The position numbers and the translations under genes are program-made. Source: Lepidostoma basale (lineage: Eukaryota; Arthropoda; Insecta; Trichoptera; Lepidostomatidae). Taken from it: a stretch of 64,000 nt of DNA. Positions within the stretch are counted from its first letter, which is position 1. Each line of letters begins with the position of its first letter. Location: NCBI GenBank assembly GCA_022606425.2, contig JAHDVF020001557.1, positions 1-64,000 on the forward strand, given 5' to 3'. Of this stretch, positions 1 through 8,840 are shown in pieces. Below the pieces are notes generated by a model. That model was not told where the DNA came from. It made no database searches and saw only the letters and a program-made list of their open reading frames with translations.

Positions 1-760
1 TTCTTCTTTTAATAGATCTGACGATCTGCGACATGTCTCGTCGGATGATGAGGTCCATCTGTACCTCCATCTCTTAAGCGATCTTCCAGGTGGGCGGTGT
101 CCGAAGGGGATTTCATAAGCGGCTGTATATGCAAGTCTGTCACCATCCATTCGGGCTACATGGTCCTTCTAGTATCTTCTTCTCGATCTACTCACTGAAC
201 GATATCCCCTATCTCGTGGTTTTCCTTATGTCTGCGTTGCGGACACGATCTCGGAGGGTTTTTCCAGTAATTGATCTTAGGACCTTCATCCTCGATGTTC
301 TAAGTAGTCCCTTGAGTTCACAGTGTCAGTCTATGCCCCTACAGCGCACGTGGGCTCACCCATGTTTTGTAGATTCTTGGATCTTGCCGTCGATACGCAT
401 GTGCTTGTTTTTCCAGACCAGATTCTTCAGGCATCCTGACACGGCAGAGGCTTTACTGACTTGTTCACGTACTTCGGTATAAAAGGTCACTTTGGCTGTG
501 CAGATCTCCACTCCAAATACCTGAAACTCATCACCTGCTCCACAGGTATATCATCAACAGTCAGTTTACATCTTGCAGGTTGTCTAGATATAGTGAGACT
601 TTTTGTTTTGTTGACTGATATAGCCATATTTAGCCTTTGGGATACTGTGTGGAATTTGTACAACATTCTTTGCAGGTCATCTTCAGACTCTGCTATTAAT
701 GCGGCATCGTCCGCATAGCAAAGTTCTGTATTGTAATGTATCCTCTCGGTGATTAAGTGT
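1..760 (-). pseudogene. RTE-E LINE fragment, reverse transcriptase part
   Basis: Read on the minus strand, the first 760 bases encode a broken non-LTR reverse transcriptase. The best-preserved stretch (about 490-750) has the catalytic box CYADDAALIAESEDDLQ, followed by the thumb-side motif VNKTKSLTISRQ and VMSFRYLE. Below about 480 the frame is broken by stops and shifts. The fragment runs off the left edge, so its 3' end is only partly seen. The same family occurs at 17425-18060 and 18315-18990. It lies beyond the last visible exon of the clarin-like gene, probably in an intron. It cannot encode a working protein. Confidence 0.7.
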
Positions 761-904
761 GAAAAAATCAAAGTTTTAATTGTTCCTTGAAAGTTGATGT
801 TTAACTCCAAATAAAAACATAATTTAATCAACTAATTGAACGCTAACGCGGAATTTTAAAATAACTTTGTTTAATCCACTAATTATTTAAAAAAAATTAT
901 AATA

Positions 905-1030
905 TAAAACAAAACATGTTTCGGATGATACCTCTTCCGTTTGTTGGAGGATACCTCTTATAAGTTGGAGGTATCCTCCGACTTATTGTACATTTGAAAA
1001 TAGAGGTATCCTCCGAAACATGTCATGTTT
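905..1030 (+). repeat. Penelope-like inverted pair with hammerhead-like motifs
   Basis: Two copies of the CCGAAACATGT motif face each other here: rc at about 914-927 and forward at 1011-1024. Each is preceded on its own strand by an AGAGGTATC-type arm. The forward copy folds well (see 987-1029). The minus copy has lost the cleavage-position C and part of the core. AT-rich sequence of the same family flanks the pair (about 775-905 and 1025-1080). Confidence 0.5.
987..1029 (+). ncRNA. Hammerhead-like ribozyme motif (U3-A8 type)
   Basis: Core TTGAAAA (994-1000) stands where CUGANGA is expected. After one extra base comes helix II GAGG/CCUC (1003-1006 with 1010-1013), then GAA (1015-1017), palindromic stem III ACATGT (1018-1023) and C17 at 1024. 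Helix I is ACAU (990-993) with AUGU (1025-1028), four pairs. Positions 3 and 8 of the core are U and A instead of C and G, so the tertiary pair is kept in kind. Activity is uncertain. Confidence 0.45.
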
Positions 1031-1332
1031 TTAAATATTTTTTTGATATTTAGTGGATTAAACAAAGTTATTTTTTATTTCCTAAGTATACATTATTTAA
1101 TATTGGCGAAATCGACTGCTTCTATCATTATCAAATATCGGGTATTATCAAAAACTTGTCACATCCAAAAAATGAAGGTTTTCACAAATAATTAAACAAT
1201 AGTATAGATTTTTAATATCAATAAAGGTGTCAAACAAGACTGGGTAATGTCCCCGTGGTTATTTAATATAATATATAAATGAACTAATGTATATAAGTAC
1301 TGAAATAGTTGAATTTAATACAATTACCTTTA

Positions 1333-1575
1333 AGGATTAATTGTATCTCAATAGAGACGAAGATGTAAATTGTTTTTTTGGAAACAGAATATGGTAGTCG
1401 AGCCGTTTACAAGACGTATGACCTGTCATTGGTTGGGTTAAGCGATCGCTTTATGTTAACAACATTCCCCATTCCGACCTTCTTACGACCACCACGTCTG
1501 ACAATTTTTTGAAAGATGTATATATGCTACTATGTTTACAACACTTCACATTTTTTAGATCAATCTACACTAGCG
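1333..1575 (+). mobile_element. FB-Z foldback element, one arm
   Basis: It begins AAGGATTAATTGTATCTCAA and continues through a GACGAAGATG block, ACCTGTCATTGGTTGGGTTA and AACATTCCCCATTCCG. It is one arm of the element seen complete at 53443-53835. Opposite arms occur at 22900-23235, 25195-25455 and 47795-48110. No coding capacity is seen. Confidence 0.7.
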
Positions 1576-1692
1576 CCATCTATTAATTACATATAAAGAT
1601 TATATAGCGCCATCTATTAATATTATATATAAAGATTATATATAGTGCCATCTATTAAGATTATATGTAGATTATATAGCGCCATCTATTAA
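1571..1692 (+). repeat. Minisatellite, four copies of a 34-38 bp unit
   Basis: The 16-mer TAGCGCCATCTATTAA (one copy with GTGCC) starts at 1571, 1605, 1643 and 1677, separated by ATATAAAGATTATA-type linkers. Spacing is 34, 38 and 34 bp. The same 16-mer core occurs singly in FB-Z elements elsewhere (near 47875), so the array probably grew from an FB-Z end. Confidence 0.75.
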
Positions 1693-1970
1693 AGATTCAA
1701 TTGTTTCTTGAATGTTGATGTTTAACTCCAAATTAATACATTATTTAATATTGGCTAAATCGACTGCTTCTATCATTATCAAATATCGGGTATTATCAAA
1801 AACTTGTCACATCCAAGAAAGGAAGGTTTTCACAAATAATTAAACAGCAGTCAACAGTGATATCAACAAAGGTGTCAAACAAGACTTGGTAATATCCCCG
1901 TGGTTATTTTATATATAAATGGACAAGTTAGTGTATATATGTGCTTAAAAAGTTGAATTAATACACTTAC

Positions 1971-2043
1971 CTTTATTAACATCCATCTCAACCTTAGAGT
2001 CGCAGTTCTTCACAACAGAGTCACCTTCATAAATAACTGTTAA
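1971..2043 (-). CDS. Clarin-like gene, exon 4 (73 nt)
   Basis: On the minus strand a good acceptor (TCGTTATTTCAG) precedes 2043 and a consensus donor (G|GTAAGTG) follows 1971. In the phase left by exon 3 (phase 0) the exon reads LTVIYEGDSVVKN, then CDSKVEMDVNK and a split G codon (phase 1), with no stop. This would be part of the first extracellular loop, which in arthropod clarins is Cys-bearing and variable. The next exons, expected to carry transmembrane segments 2-4, are not found between 1 and 1970 and presumably lie off the window. Confidence 0.65.
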
Positions 2044-3315
2044 CTGAAATAACGACAAACTATTATTTATACAAGTACTGAAAATACAAATAACTGAAAA
2101 ATAATCATTGTTTTGTAAAAAAACGCTTCTATAGTATATTTATGCTTATTTAGCAAAAAACTAAACTGAAATATCAAGTTGAAATCCATTAATATTTGAA
2201 ATTGATTAAAAATTACGTTTTTCGAAAGTTTTATTATATTTAAAAAAGCGACATGTTTTGCAAGCCTTGTCAGTGAATTATCAAATTTAACGTCAAGTCC
2301 AATCTTTGATTTATTTCCTTTGTTGTAAGTAATTACCTGAACCCCAATAAGAACTTAAAATTATTATTTTAAATTTTAAATTGAATCATAATATTTGTTA
2401 TAACAAAAGCATAAACGTTCCAAAATAAATCTTTATAACATCTGTCAGATCATGTAAACAACAACAATTTTATAATATTTTTATTTATATGTATCTTTAC
2501 TGAAGAAGGGCTGTCTGTCCGAAACATGTCTATATAATTTTTTTTTAATATAGGTGTTGTATATACAAAGTGTATAAAAATGAAAAAGAGAAATAAACTA
2601 TCAAATGTTCGATTATGTCTTAGCAGTGCGAAAAACGTCACTCCCGTTGAATATTAAAAACATCTAGAAAACCGTACTATTAACCGATTTGGTTCTTTTT
2701 TGATTTTGGGAAAATCCGAGTAACTTTTCGAGAAAGAAAAGTTACACCGATTTTGTGTCAACCGTGAAAATCTATGCAATTATTAACCAATTTCATAAAA
2801 AAAATCGCATTTTTATACAATAAGTTTTGCTTGTGAACTTAAAAATAGAATAATTTTTTTTAATACCATTTTTGATTTTCCATAAAACTCAACATTCTTG
2901 TTTTGCATTCACAAAAAATATATCTTTATTTATATTGTTAAATAACACATCATTTTACATACACATACATATACACATTAGCCTGATATTCAAAGGTTGA
3001 CAAGCAACATGAGAAAGACGACGTCACGGAATATTTAAAATGTGAATTACTCTGTCGGTATTATAGTTACATTGCTAAAAACTTCGAACATTTGTGACAA
3101 ATGGTTCACAGATGTCAGTATAATTCGGTATTGAGAAACAAAAATGTTAGTAAACGTTACTGTACCTGTACTGGCATACCACCAGAGAGGTTAATTGTGT
3201 ATTTTGGCTATGGTCGAGGGTTTATTATAAAAATAAAGAAATAAAAACTCGAGTGTTAAAAAATATAGAAACTAATAAAATTTATAACTAAAATAATAAT
3301 TGTTTTATTTCGCAC
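2044..3315 (-). other. Clarin intron 3, AT-rich
   Basis: This 1272-bp stretch between exons 3 and 4 holds no ORF of substance. It contains one hammerhead-like motif (2495-2535) and generic AT-rich DNA. An A-rich tract and CA-type repeat (CATACACATACATATACACA) lie near 2955-2980. Confidence 0.6.
2495..2535 (+). ncRNA. Hammerhead-like ribozyme motif (CUGAAGA type)
   Basis: Core CTGAAGA (2500-2506) matches the hammerhead consensus CUGANGA. After one extra A, helix II is GGGC (2508-2511) with GUCC (2517-2520), including one G-U pair. GAA (2521-2523), stem III ACATGT (2524-2529) and C17 (2530) follow. Helix I is weak: two pairs, then a mismatch. It is probably a decayed Penelope-like 3' end inside clarin intron 3. 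Confidence 0.45.
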
Positions 3316-3386
3316 CTCTTCCTTTCTGGCATCGGAGGTTGTCTTGCAGCTCAGTGCACAGATATTATGGGATAGGAGACAAGCCA
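3316..3386 (-). CDS. Clarin-like gene, exon 3 (71 nt)
   Basis: The acceptor is a T-rich tract ending ATTACAG just before 3386, and the donor after 3316 is GAG|GTGCGA, weaker than consensus. Joined to the phase-1 end of exon 2, the exon reads VACLLSHNICAL then SCKTTSDARKEE and leaves phase 0, matching exon 4. The NxCALSCK...DxRKEE pattern is what I expect for the first extracellular loop of arthropod clarins. Without the splice the frame stays open for 18 more codons before a stop, so the 3' boundary rests on phase agreement with exon 4. Confidence 0.68.
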
Positions 3387-3414
3387 CTGTAATAAAAAAA
3401 AACAACGTTATGAG

Positions 3415-3949
3415 TGTCGGGGTTAAATGCATAACCCATAAAAGCGGAATTCGACTGCTAAACCAGCATATTTCATGATAAAATATATGACACGAATAAC
3501 CGAAAACGCCTAACTCAGGACCTACTTATCAAAACTGATGAGTCGAGGGCCCAGATTTATTCAGTTTGGTCACTAGGTCACTAGAGCAGAGCAGCGTGTG
3601 AAAATGGAAGCAAAGCATATAAAAGCGGTACATCCGACCACCATGGACAGTATTCCTTCTTGCGTCTTCTAACCGACACGAGTCTACGCCGTCAAGTCTA
3701 CGTACGAGAAACCTCCGACCCCCCTACCGAGCTACGCAACTGTCTACACTGCTACGCCACGTAACTTCCGTCGAGTCTTCGCTCCCGCCGACCGACGCTA
3801 CTGCCCAGTGAGCCGTCAGCCCCAGCTGCTAACGACGTCCAGGCGCACGCTCCATCACGAGTACATAATACTGTTAACGTATGATTACTTGTGACCTGCA
3901 ATAAACGCTGAAACCTACACTGCTTTTAACTCTCACCACATCCCCCAAA
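3415..3949 (+). mobile_element. Solo LTR of a Ty3/gypsy-like element
   Basis: It begins TGTCGGGGTTAAATGCATAA and ends CACCACATCCCCCAAA. Inside are a TATAAAA box (3618-3624), a long C/G-rich leader and an AATAAA signal (3900-3905). It matches LTRs at 15732-16306 (minus) and 43015-43616 (plus). No gag, pol or second LTR is adjacent, so it is solo. The flanking 4-mers TGAG and TAAG differ at one base, suggesting an older insertion. It lies antisense to the clarin gene, 28 nt upstream of the exon 3 acceptor. Confidence 0.85.
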
Positions 3950-4120
3950 TAAGTGATATATTTATTTTTCTTATACACAAATGAGACATAACAAACGAAA
4001 AACATTTACGCGTCTCGTTTGGACCGAAAACGGTAAACAAAAATACAATATCGATATGAAACTAAGAAATAACACACGAGAATCACAGAAGAATCTCAAA
4101 TATAATATGACTCAAATATA

Positions 4121-5030
4121 ATTTGATGCTCTCTGTCACCTGCTCTTTTTAACGTTTACATACAGAATGCGATTGACGACTTGAGAGAGAGAATGAGTCA
4201 CAGAGAAGGTGTAAGGACACACGGGCAAAAGATAGACATGATAAGGTTTGCTGACGATATTGCTATGGTTGCTGAAAGTGAGGAGGAACTGCAGGAGGCC
4301 TTAGAAACTTTGCAAGACATTCTTCAAGATAGCTACAACATGAAGATAAATAAGGACAAAACAAAGCTGCTGACTGTAGGCCGAACGCAACATCAGATGA
4401 GAGTAGTGATGTCAGGAGTTTCACTAAAGAACACCAAGGAGTTTGTCTACCTCGGGAGCAAAATAACGTGGGACGGTCGGTCTAAGAGCGAGGTTGACAG
4501 CCGTATACATCAGGCTAGGCTTGCATTTAATAAAAGGTCGAAAATAATAGAGTCAAATAATATAGACCTAAAACTGAGAATACTCCTCATCAAGACCTAT
4601 GTATGGAGTGTCTTGATGTACGGCTGCGAGACATGGTGCCTATCCGAAAGGGATAAGCGGAGACTAGAGGCTTTTGAGATGTGGTCCTATAGAAGACTCT
4701 TTGGAATTTCCTGGAGAGACCACATCACGAATGAGGAAGTTCTTCAAGGAATCGAAGGAGGAAGGCACCTGCTCAGGACCTTGTCCGAAAGGCGTGCAAG
4801 ATGGATCGGCCATGTAATACGTCAAGAAGGTCTCTTGCATGCCATAATAAAGGGTATGATCGAGGGGACAAACTCTAGGGGACGCCCACGCCGAGAGTAC
4901 CTGGAGGACCTGTTGGTGGACGTGCGCTGCTCATCATATGCAGATTTCAAAAGAGCCGCACAAGACAGGGAAAAATGGAAGAGAATAATGGAGGAAATTG
5001 CTGCAAACCAATCCCAGGATTGAAACCAGA
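4121..5030 (+). pseudogene. RTE-D LINE, C-terminal reverse transcriptase
   Basis: An open frame from about 4122 to the stop at 5021-5023 encodes the last third of an RTE-type LINE protein. Visible in order are LSPALFNVYI (motif B side), the catalytic box RFADDIAMVAESEEELQ, a KTKLLTVGR motif, EFVYLGSKIT, WSVLMYGCETWCLSE and a basic tail (GRPRREYLEDLL, KWKRIMEEIAANQSQD). The endonuclease and the front of the RT are missing (5' truncation), but the remaining frame is intact, so this copy is fairly young. It ends in a GAAGAAGAAG tail. A diverged copy is at 14330-14850 (minus). Confidence 0.85.
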
Positions 5031-5096
5031 GAAGAAGAAGAATATGACGGCGTCAGTGAGGCAGTACTCTTTCCAGAATTGGTAATATATTATTTT

Positions 5097-5230
5097 ATGA
5101 ACACTCATTCGCTGATACTAAAAATGTCCAAATCCGAGACGATTAAATTCAACGTCCGAATTGCTCTTCCTACCGGCATCATCAAACAAAAGAAACATCA
5201 AGAACAAAAAGACCTATTTGTTCCATAACA
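5097..5230 (-). mobile_element. CR1-K LINE, small 3' fragment
   Basis: The complement contains strings related to the CR1-K C-terminus: TTTTTGTTC and GGTAGGAAGAGCAATTC, compare RYLRQRQHRLFYLPA...VGRAI. It is short and diverged; no frame is intact. Confidence 0.5.
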
Positions 5231-5347
5231 TAGTGGTTCCCAATAGAGCCTCGAATAAGCTTGAAAAGAAGCGATGTATGAAATCGAGGTGGAAACGGTG
5301 TTAAATTTCATATGATTTATATATTTTTAAGAACACACTCATCGATT

Positions 5348-5850
5348 TTCATGGCATGCTTTGCTTGGTCTTCCACGGCTTCTCTTTCCACTCACACTCC
5401 AGTGAGAAATTGGAGCAAGTTACCGAATTTATTTTTCTGTGAAGCATGTTTACAAGGGATGTAAAAAATTGAGAAAGACGCCGAAAAGGCTCGGTGCTGG
5501 GAACAAATTAAATGACGCTCTCAAATTCAAAGTCGTCACTGTAAAAGTGGAAGTTGCTATTAAAAAAACAAAAAAACACAGTTTATATTTTAGCAATAGT
5601 AAGCAGTTGTCGAGTGTGAAGGTTAGATAGGTACTATATTTGGGTTATGTGCTAAAGGGAGAAAGTTACTGCATCAGTTGATTATCTTGGGCAAAATAGA
5701 GGGGCAGGCTGCGAAATATATAAAAGAGTAAACAGGTATGAACAAAGTTTAGAACCTGTTCCAACTGGCGCAGGACAGAGATGCTTTTGCTGTAGTGGTC
5801 GTTAACGTTGGGAGGACCTGACACGGCATCAAATAAAGAAGAAGAAAGGG
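5348..5850 (+). pseudogene. RTE-A and RTE-B LINE scraps
   Basis: 5348-5400 resembles RTE-A read on minus (CCATGCTTTGCTTGGTCTTC). 5400-5570 resembles RTE-A on plus (EQVTEF, then the MFTRDG and GAGNKLNDAL region). 5595-5850 is RTE-B on plus: SSVKVR, LGYVLKGESY, LEPVPTGAGQ, ending GACCTGACACGGCATCAAAT and GAAGAAGAAAG. All are frameshifted. They lie within clarin intron 2. Confidence 0.7.
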
Positions 5851-6221
5851 TTTTAGAAAAACAGTGATTTTTTATTTCACTAAATTAATTTTTTTTTAAT
5901 TAGTCGCATTTTTCTTTTTATATTTAAAAAAATAACGCATTTTTTCTTAAAAAGAAGGTAACAAACTGACATTATTAATCAGATATCAATTCAAATTACT
6001 GAAATTTTAACAAGTAAAGCCAATCAATGTTAATTAAGTTATTCGTTTTTCTTGCGCCATTTTGAGAATTGAAGTCAATAAAGATAATAAAGAAAATAAA
6101 GAAAACAAATGACAGTTATATGGGGTACATTAGAATTTATACTTTTAAATGAGAATGAAGAAAAAGTTAATATGCGTTAACAGATTTTTTAAATAAATTT
6201 AAAATTTAGCATCAGGAGAGA

Positions 6222-6376
6222 TGCCTATTGGTGGCGATGAGATTGCAACCCTTCACACCGCGTCTCCCGCTTGGACAAAAAGAGAAGGATGGAGTGCTGC
6301 ATCGGTTAGAGTGTGGCAGTCCATTCTTTCTTCTTACCCCTTCGAAGAGACGGCGTGATAGTTAGTTAGTTGGTTA
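6222..6376 (+). mobile_element. Element S (non-autonomous), 3' part
   Basis: The copy shows the S signature GGAGATGCCTATTGGTGGCG, CACACCGCGTCTC and AGAGAAGGATGGAGTG. It then passes into the RTE-A 3' end (GTGTGGCAGTCCATTCTTTC ... GACGGCGTGATAGTTAGTTA). About 154 bp remain, ending in a short GTTA tail. Related copies lie at 25557, 38640-38990, 43965 (minus), 60405-61055 and 61570-62322 (minus). Confidence 0.8.
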
Positions 6377-6432
6377 GTAATGTTTAAACAAGAATAAATT
6401 TCATTTCCTCAATGGGCATTATAGGCTCTTAC

Positions 6433-6547
6433 CATAAACACTGTTGATCGTGGGTGTTGCAAATATCTTGCTGGTAAAAGTTCCTTGAAACAGTCCATAG
6501 TTGATAAGATCATTGTTGGTCTCCCCTGTAATACCTTCTCCTTCGAT
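6433..6547 (-). CDS. Clarin-like gene, exon 2 (115 nt)
   Basis: The acceptor GTTTCAG precedes 6547 and the donor G|GTAAGAG follows 6433. In phase 0 from exon 1 the exon reads IEGEGITGETNNDLINYGLF, then QGTFTSKIFATPTINSVY, and leaves one base (phase 1). The INYGLFQG motif corresponds to the conserved (I/V)NFGLF-x-G of clarins at the start of the first extracellular loop. It must be read in this frame; the longer open frame across 6409-6603 is a different, meaningless one. RTE-A debris begins only about 45 bp upstream. Confidence 0.75.
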
Positions 6548-6589
6548 CTGAAACACAATATTACTTTATTATGTAATTTAATAGCGAAG

Positions 6590-7030
6590 CATGGAACTAG
6601 CAAAAGAAGGATGAAAGTAGAATAAATGCAGTAGAAATAAGATCTCTTGGACGAATGTGTGGATACTCTGTGTATGATAGAGTGTCGAATGATGGCGTTA
6701 TGAACAAAATAATGAAAGGATCGTTAAGATAAATAATGAACAACAAAAAAATATTATGCAATATTTCTTTATTATTATGTATTTAGTGTGCTTCCATCTT
6801 CCCAAAAAACATCTTCTGGTGCAAGCTGGCATGGCAGCAAGCTGCCGAAACCCGTCGAACATAAACACAAGTGGAAGCACACTAAATACATAATAATAAA
6901 TAATTTTTGTATAATTTTTTTTTTGTTTTTATTATTTAAAATGAACTTCTAACAAGAAATTTCACATAAATACATTAATTTTTTTATCATTAAGATTATT
7001 TGGACACATGGAAAGAATGAATGAAGAAGG
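6590..7030 (+). pseudogene. RTE-A LINE fragment split by a foldback insertion
   Basis: 6590-6730 carries the RTE-A block AAGCATGGAACTAGCAAAAG ... AATGAAAGGATCGTTAAG. It resumes at 6990 with TTAAGATTATTTGGACACAT and GAAAGAATGAATGAAGAA. The 259-bp foldback element between them explains the gap. After 7028 the LINE is replaced by a GA-rich microsatellite. It lies in clarin intron 1. Confidence 0.8.
6731..6989. mobile_element. Foldback/hairpin element with TTAAGAT duplication
   Basis: Insertion into RTE-A is framed by TTAAGAT at 6724-6730 and 6990-6996, a 7-bp target duplication. Inside, TTATTATGTATTTAGTGTGC (from about 6771) is the reverse complement of GCACACTAAATACATAATAA (about 6876). The loop side carries GCAGCAAGCTGCCGAAACCC, related to the GAAACCGGTC hammerhead-like motif. 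A longer relative lies at 7936-8160. No ORF. Confidence 0.7.
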
Positions 7031-7522
7031 GAGAGAGGGAGAGAGGGAGAGAGGGAGAGAGGGAGAGAGGGAGAGAGGGAGAGAGGGAGAGAGGGAGAGA
7101 GGAGAGAGGGAGAGAGGGAGAGAGGGAGAGAGAGGAGAGAGGAGAGAGGAGAGAGGAGAGAGAGGGAGAGGGAGAGAGGGGGAGAGGGAGAGAGGGGAGA
7201 GGGAGAGAGGGAGAGAGGGAGAGAGGAGAGAGGGAGAGAGGGAGAGAGGGAGAGAGGGAGAGAGGGAGAGAGGAGAGAGGGAGAGAGGGAGAGAGGGAGA
7301 GAGAGAGAGGGAGAGAGTGAGACAGAGAGGGAAAGAAGGGGAGAAAGAGAGGGAGAGAAGGGGAGAAAGAGAAGGAGAGAAGGGGAGAAAGAGAGGGAGA
7401 GAGGTAGTAAGTGAGAGAGAGGGAGAGAGGGAGAGAGGGAGAGAGGGAGAGAGGGAGAGAGGGAGAGAGGGCTAGAGGGAGAGAGGGAGAGAGGGAGAGA
7501 GAGGGAGAGAGGGAGAGAAAAA
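7028..7522 (+). repeat. GGGAGA-type microsatellite, ~495 bp
   Basis: Purine-only repeat (GGGAGA/GAGA with GGAGAGA variants and occasional AAGAAG blocks), strongly strand-asymmetric. It starts directly at the RTE-A sequence GAAGAAGGGAGAGA, so it probably grew from that A/G-rich LINE segment. Open frames across it (Glu-Arg-Gly repeats) are artefacts of composition. It lies in clarin intron 1, about 60 bp from exon 1. Confidence 0.95.
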
Positions 7523-7578
7523 CAATTAAAATTTAATATAATGAATTAGTAAAACAGGGATATTGTCGTATTACTTAC

Positions 7579-7674
7579 CCAATGTTGAGTTCCAAAGGCG
7601 CCAATGAGAAAGCCCACTGAGATGCAAGAGCTCACAAACGTAAATAAGATATATTCCTTTTTCGTCACAGCCAT
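7579..7674 (-). CDS. Clarin-like gene, exon 1 with start codon
   Basis: The ATG (7672-7674) has a favourable context (CAAAATGG). 32 codons follow, ending at a consensus donor TGG|GTAAGT. The peptide begins MAVTKKEYILFTFVSSCISV and ends GTQHW. A basic N-terminus is followed by one hydrophobic segment (about residues 8-27), then GT-x-x-W, as in the first transmembrane helix of clarins, small four-pass membrane proteins related to claudins and tetraspanins. A CACGTG and a TATATAAA lie about 10 and 30 nt upstream; whether they are promoter elements is unknown. Alternative: another claudin-like tetraspan. Confidence 0.75.
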
Positions 7675-7935
7675 TTTGAATCACGTGTTATCTTTTATCT
7701 TTATATATCTATATTACTCTTGTTACCAAAAGCAATAATGACGCTCTTTGATAATATGCCACTCATCTTTCTAGAGAAAATACAATAAAAATATTCTTAA
7801 TATACTTATAATTCATATTTTAATACTGCGGAAATTCATGATTACGATATAAAATCATTGTTTCTTGAGCAACGACGTAATCGTATGCATAATAAAACAC
7901 ATACGAATAAAAACGTTTGCTTTCTAGGCGATTTA

Positions 7936-8160
7936 TTATAAAATGAAAACGAAAAAAATCTTTATTATTATATATTTAGTGTGCTTCCACTTGTGTTTAT
8001 CGTCAACCGGTTTCGGCAGCTTGCCAGAAGATGGCAGCAAGCTGCTGAAACCGGTCGACGATAAACACAAGTGGTAGCACACTAAATATATAATAATAAA
8101 GAAATTTTGTATAATTTTTTGTTTTGTTTTCAATTTAAAATGAACTACCAAAAAATTTCA
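7936..8160. mobile_element. Long hairpin element, relative of 6731-6989
   Basis: About 68-bp arms form an almost perfect inverted repeat: TTATTATATATTTAGTGTGC (about 7963) against GCACACTAAATATATAATAA (about 8078). The arms continue through CCACTTGTGTTTATCGTC, ACCGGTTTCGGCAGCTTGCC and their complements. The centre reads GAAG. The right arm contains CAGAAGA, helix GCAGC-AA-GCUGC, GAA, ACCGGT and C (8025-8056), a hammerhead-like layout with a U4-to-A change. Confidence 0.7.
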
Positions 8161-8164
8161 ATTC

Positions 8165-8375
8165 AAAATATTAATCATTTGATTTACTATATTTTATGTG
8201 AATGACATGTTTCGCCTTACTAAGGCGTTACCAAAGTCATTTGATAATCCCTTAGTAAGGCGAAACATGTCATTTGCAAAAAACATAATAAAACGCATCC
8301 AAAATAATATTTTATGAGAGAATTAATTTGGAGTTTTAGGTACACTATTCTTCAAGAAACAATAAATAAAATGTA
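8165..8375. mobile_element. Penelope-like (beta type) inverted motif pair
   Basis: Two beta-type motifs face each other. Minus 8204-8235 reads TTGGTAA-C-GCCTTAGTAAGGC-GAAACATGTC. Plus 8239-8274 reads TTGATAA-T-CCCTTAGTAAGGC-GAAACATGTC. Downstream is the usual beta-family flank (AACTCC, CTTCAAGAAACAATA). Helix II is perfect in the minus copy. Confidence 0.5.
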
Positions 8376-8439
8376 AAACTCCATTTAAAATTATAAATAC
8401 AAAAGAAAATTTAATAAGTTACATTTTATTTAATCTTAA

Positions 8440-8840
8440 AAAGCCTATTTTCAAATGCTAAGAAAGCAGTGCACAATGGTGTTCTTGTACCGACCCTTAT
8501 ATATATGAAAGTGTAGCATAGAACTGGCAACAGAAGGATTAATCCTAGTAGATTAAATACAGTAGAAATGAGACCTTTTAGAAAAATGTGTGGTAAATAT
8601 GTAAATGATATGGTGTCAAATATACGAAATAATTGCAGTTGGAATGAAAGTGTTAAAAATAAAATAATGGAAGGATCATTAAGATGGTTGGACACATCGA
8701 AAAAATGCACGATCAAATCAATCAATTGTTCAACCGGCCACGCGAGCCGTTGGAGAAATCGACGTGCGTGCATGACAGGATTTATAATTTGCAAAATCAT
8801 GAGATAAGGTAAAAACGTGGGTAAAGTGAAAATCAAGTGC
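8440..8840 (+). pseudogene. RTE-A LINE, decayed copy
   Basis: Recognisable RTE-A strings in order: GCACAATGGTGTTCTTGTAC, a decayed GAAAGTGTAGCATAGAACTG, GAAATGAGACC, AATGGAAGGATCATTAAGAT, CACGATCAAATCAATCAA and GAAATCGACGTGCGTGCATG. Several internal deletions; no frame is intact. Confidence 0.7.

Larger units (their letters stand above)
1080..1975. repeat. Direct duplication of ~250 bp beside exon 4
   Basis: Segment 1080-1330 and segment 1732-1975 are diverged direct copies. Both contain ATTATTTAATATTGGC, then GGTATTATCAAAAACTTGTC, a shared GGTGTCAAACAAGACT block and CCCCGTGGTTATTT, and both end in a TTACCTTTA-like string. In the right copy that string is the splice donor of clarin exon 4 (minus strand). 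In the left copy the donor is decayed and followed by an FB-Z element. Between the copies lie the FB-Z arm (1333-1570) and a small minisatellite. Confidence 0.75.

Noticed and set aside
6409..6603. 64-codon minus frame over clarin exon 2
   Set aside because: Wrong frame; the exon with its splice sites reads in another frame.
7008..7475. 155-codon open frame of Glu-Arg-Gly repeats
   Set aside because: It lies wholly in the purine microsatellite; all three plus frames are open there because of composition.
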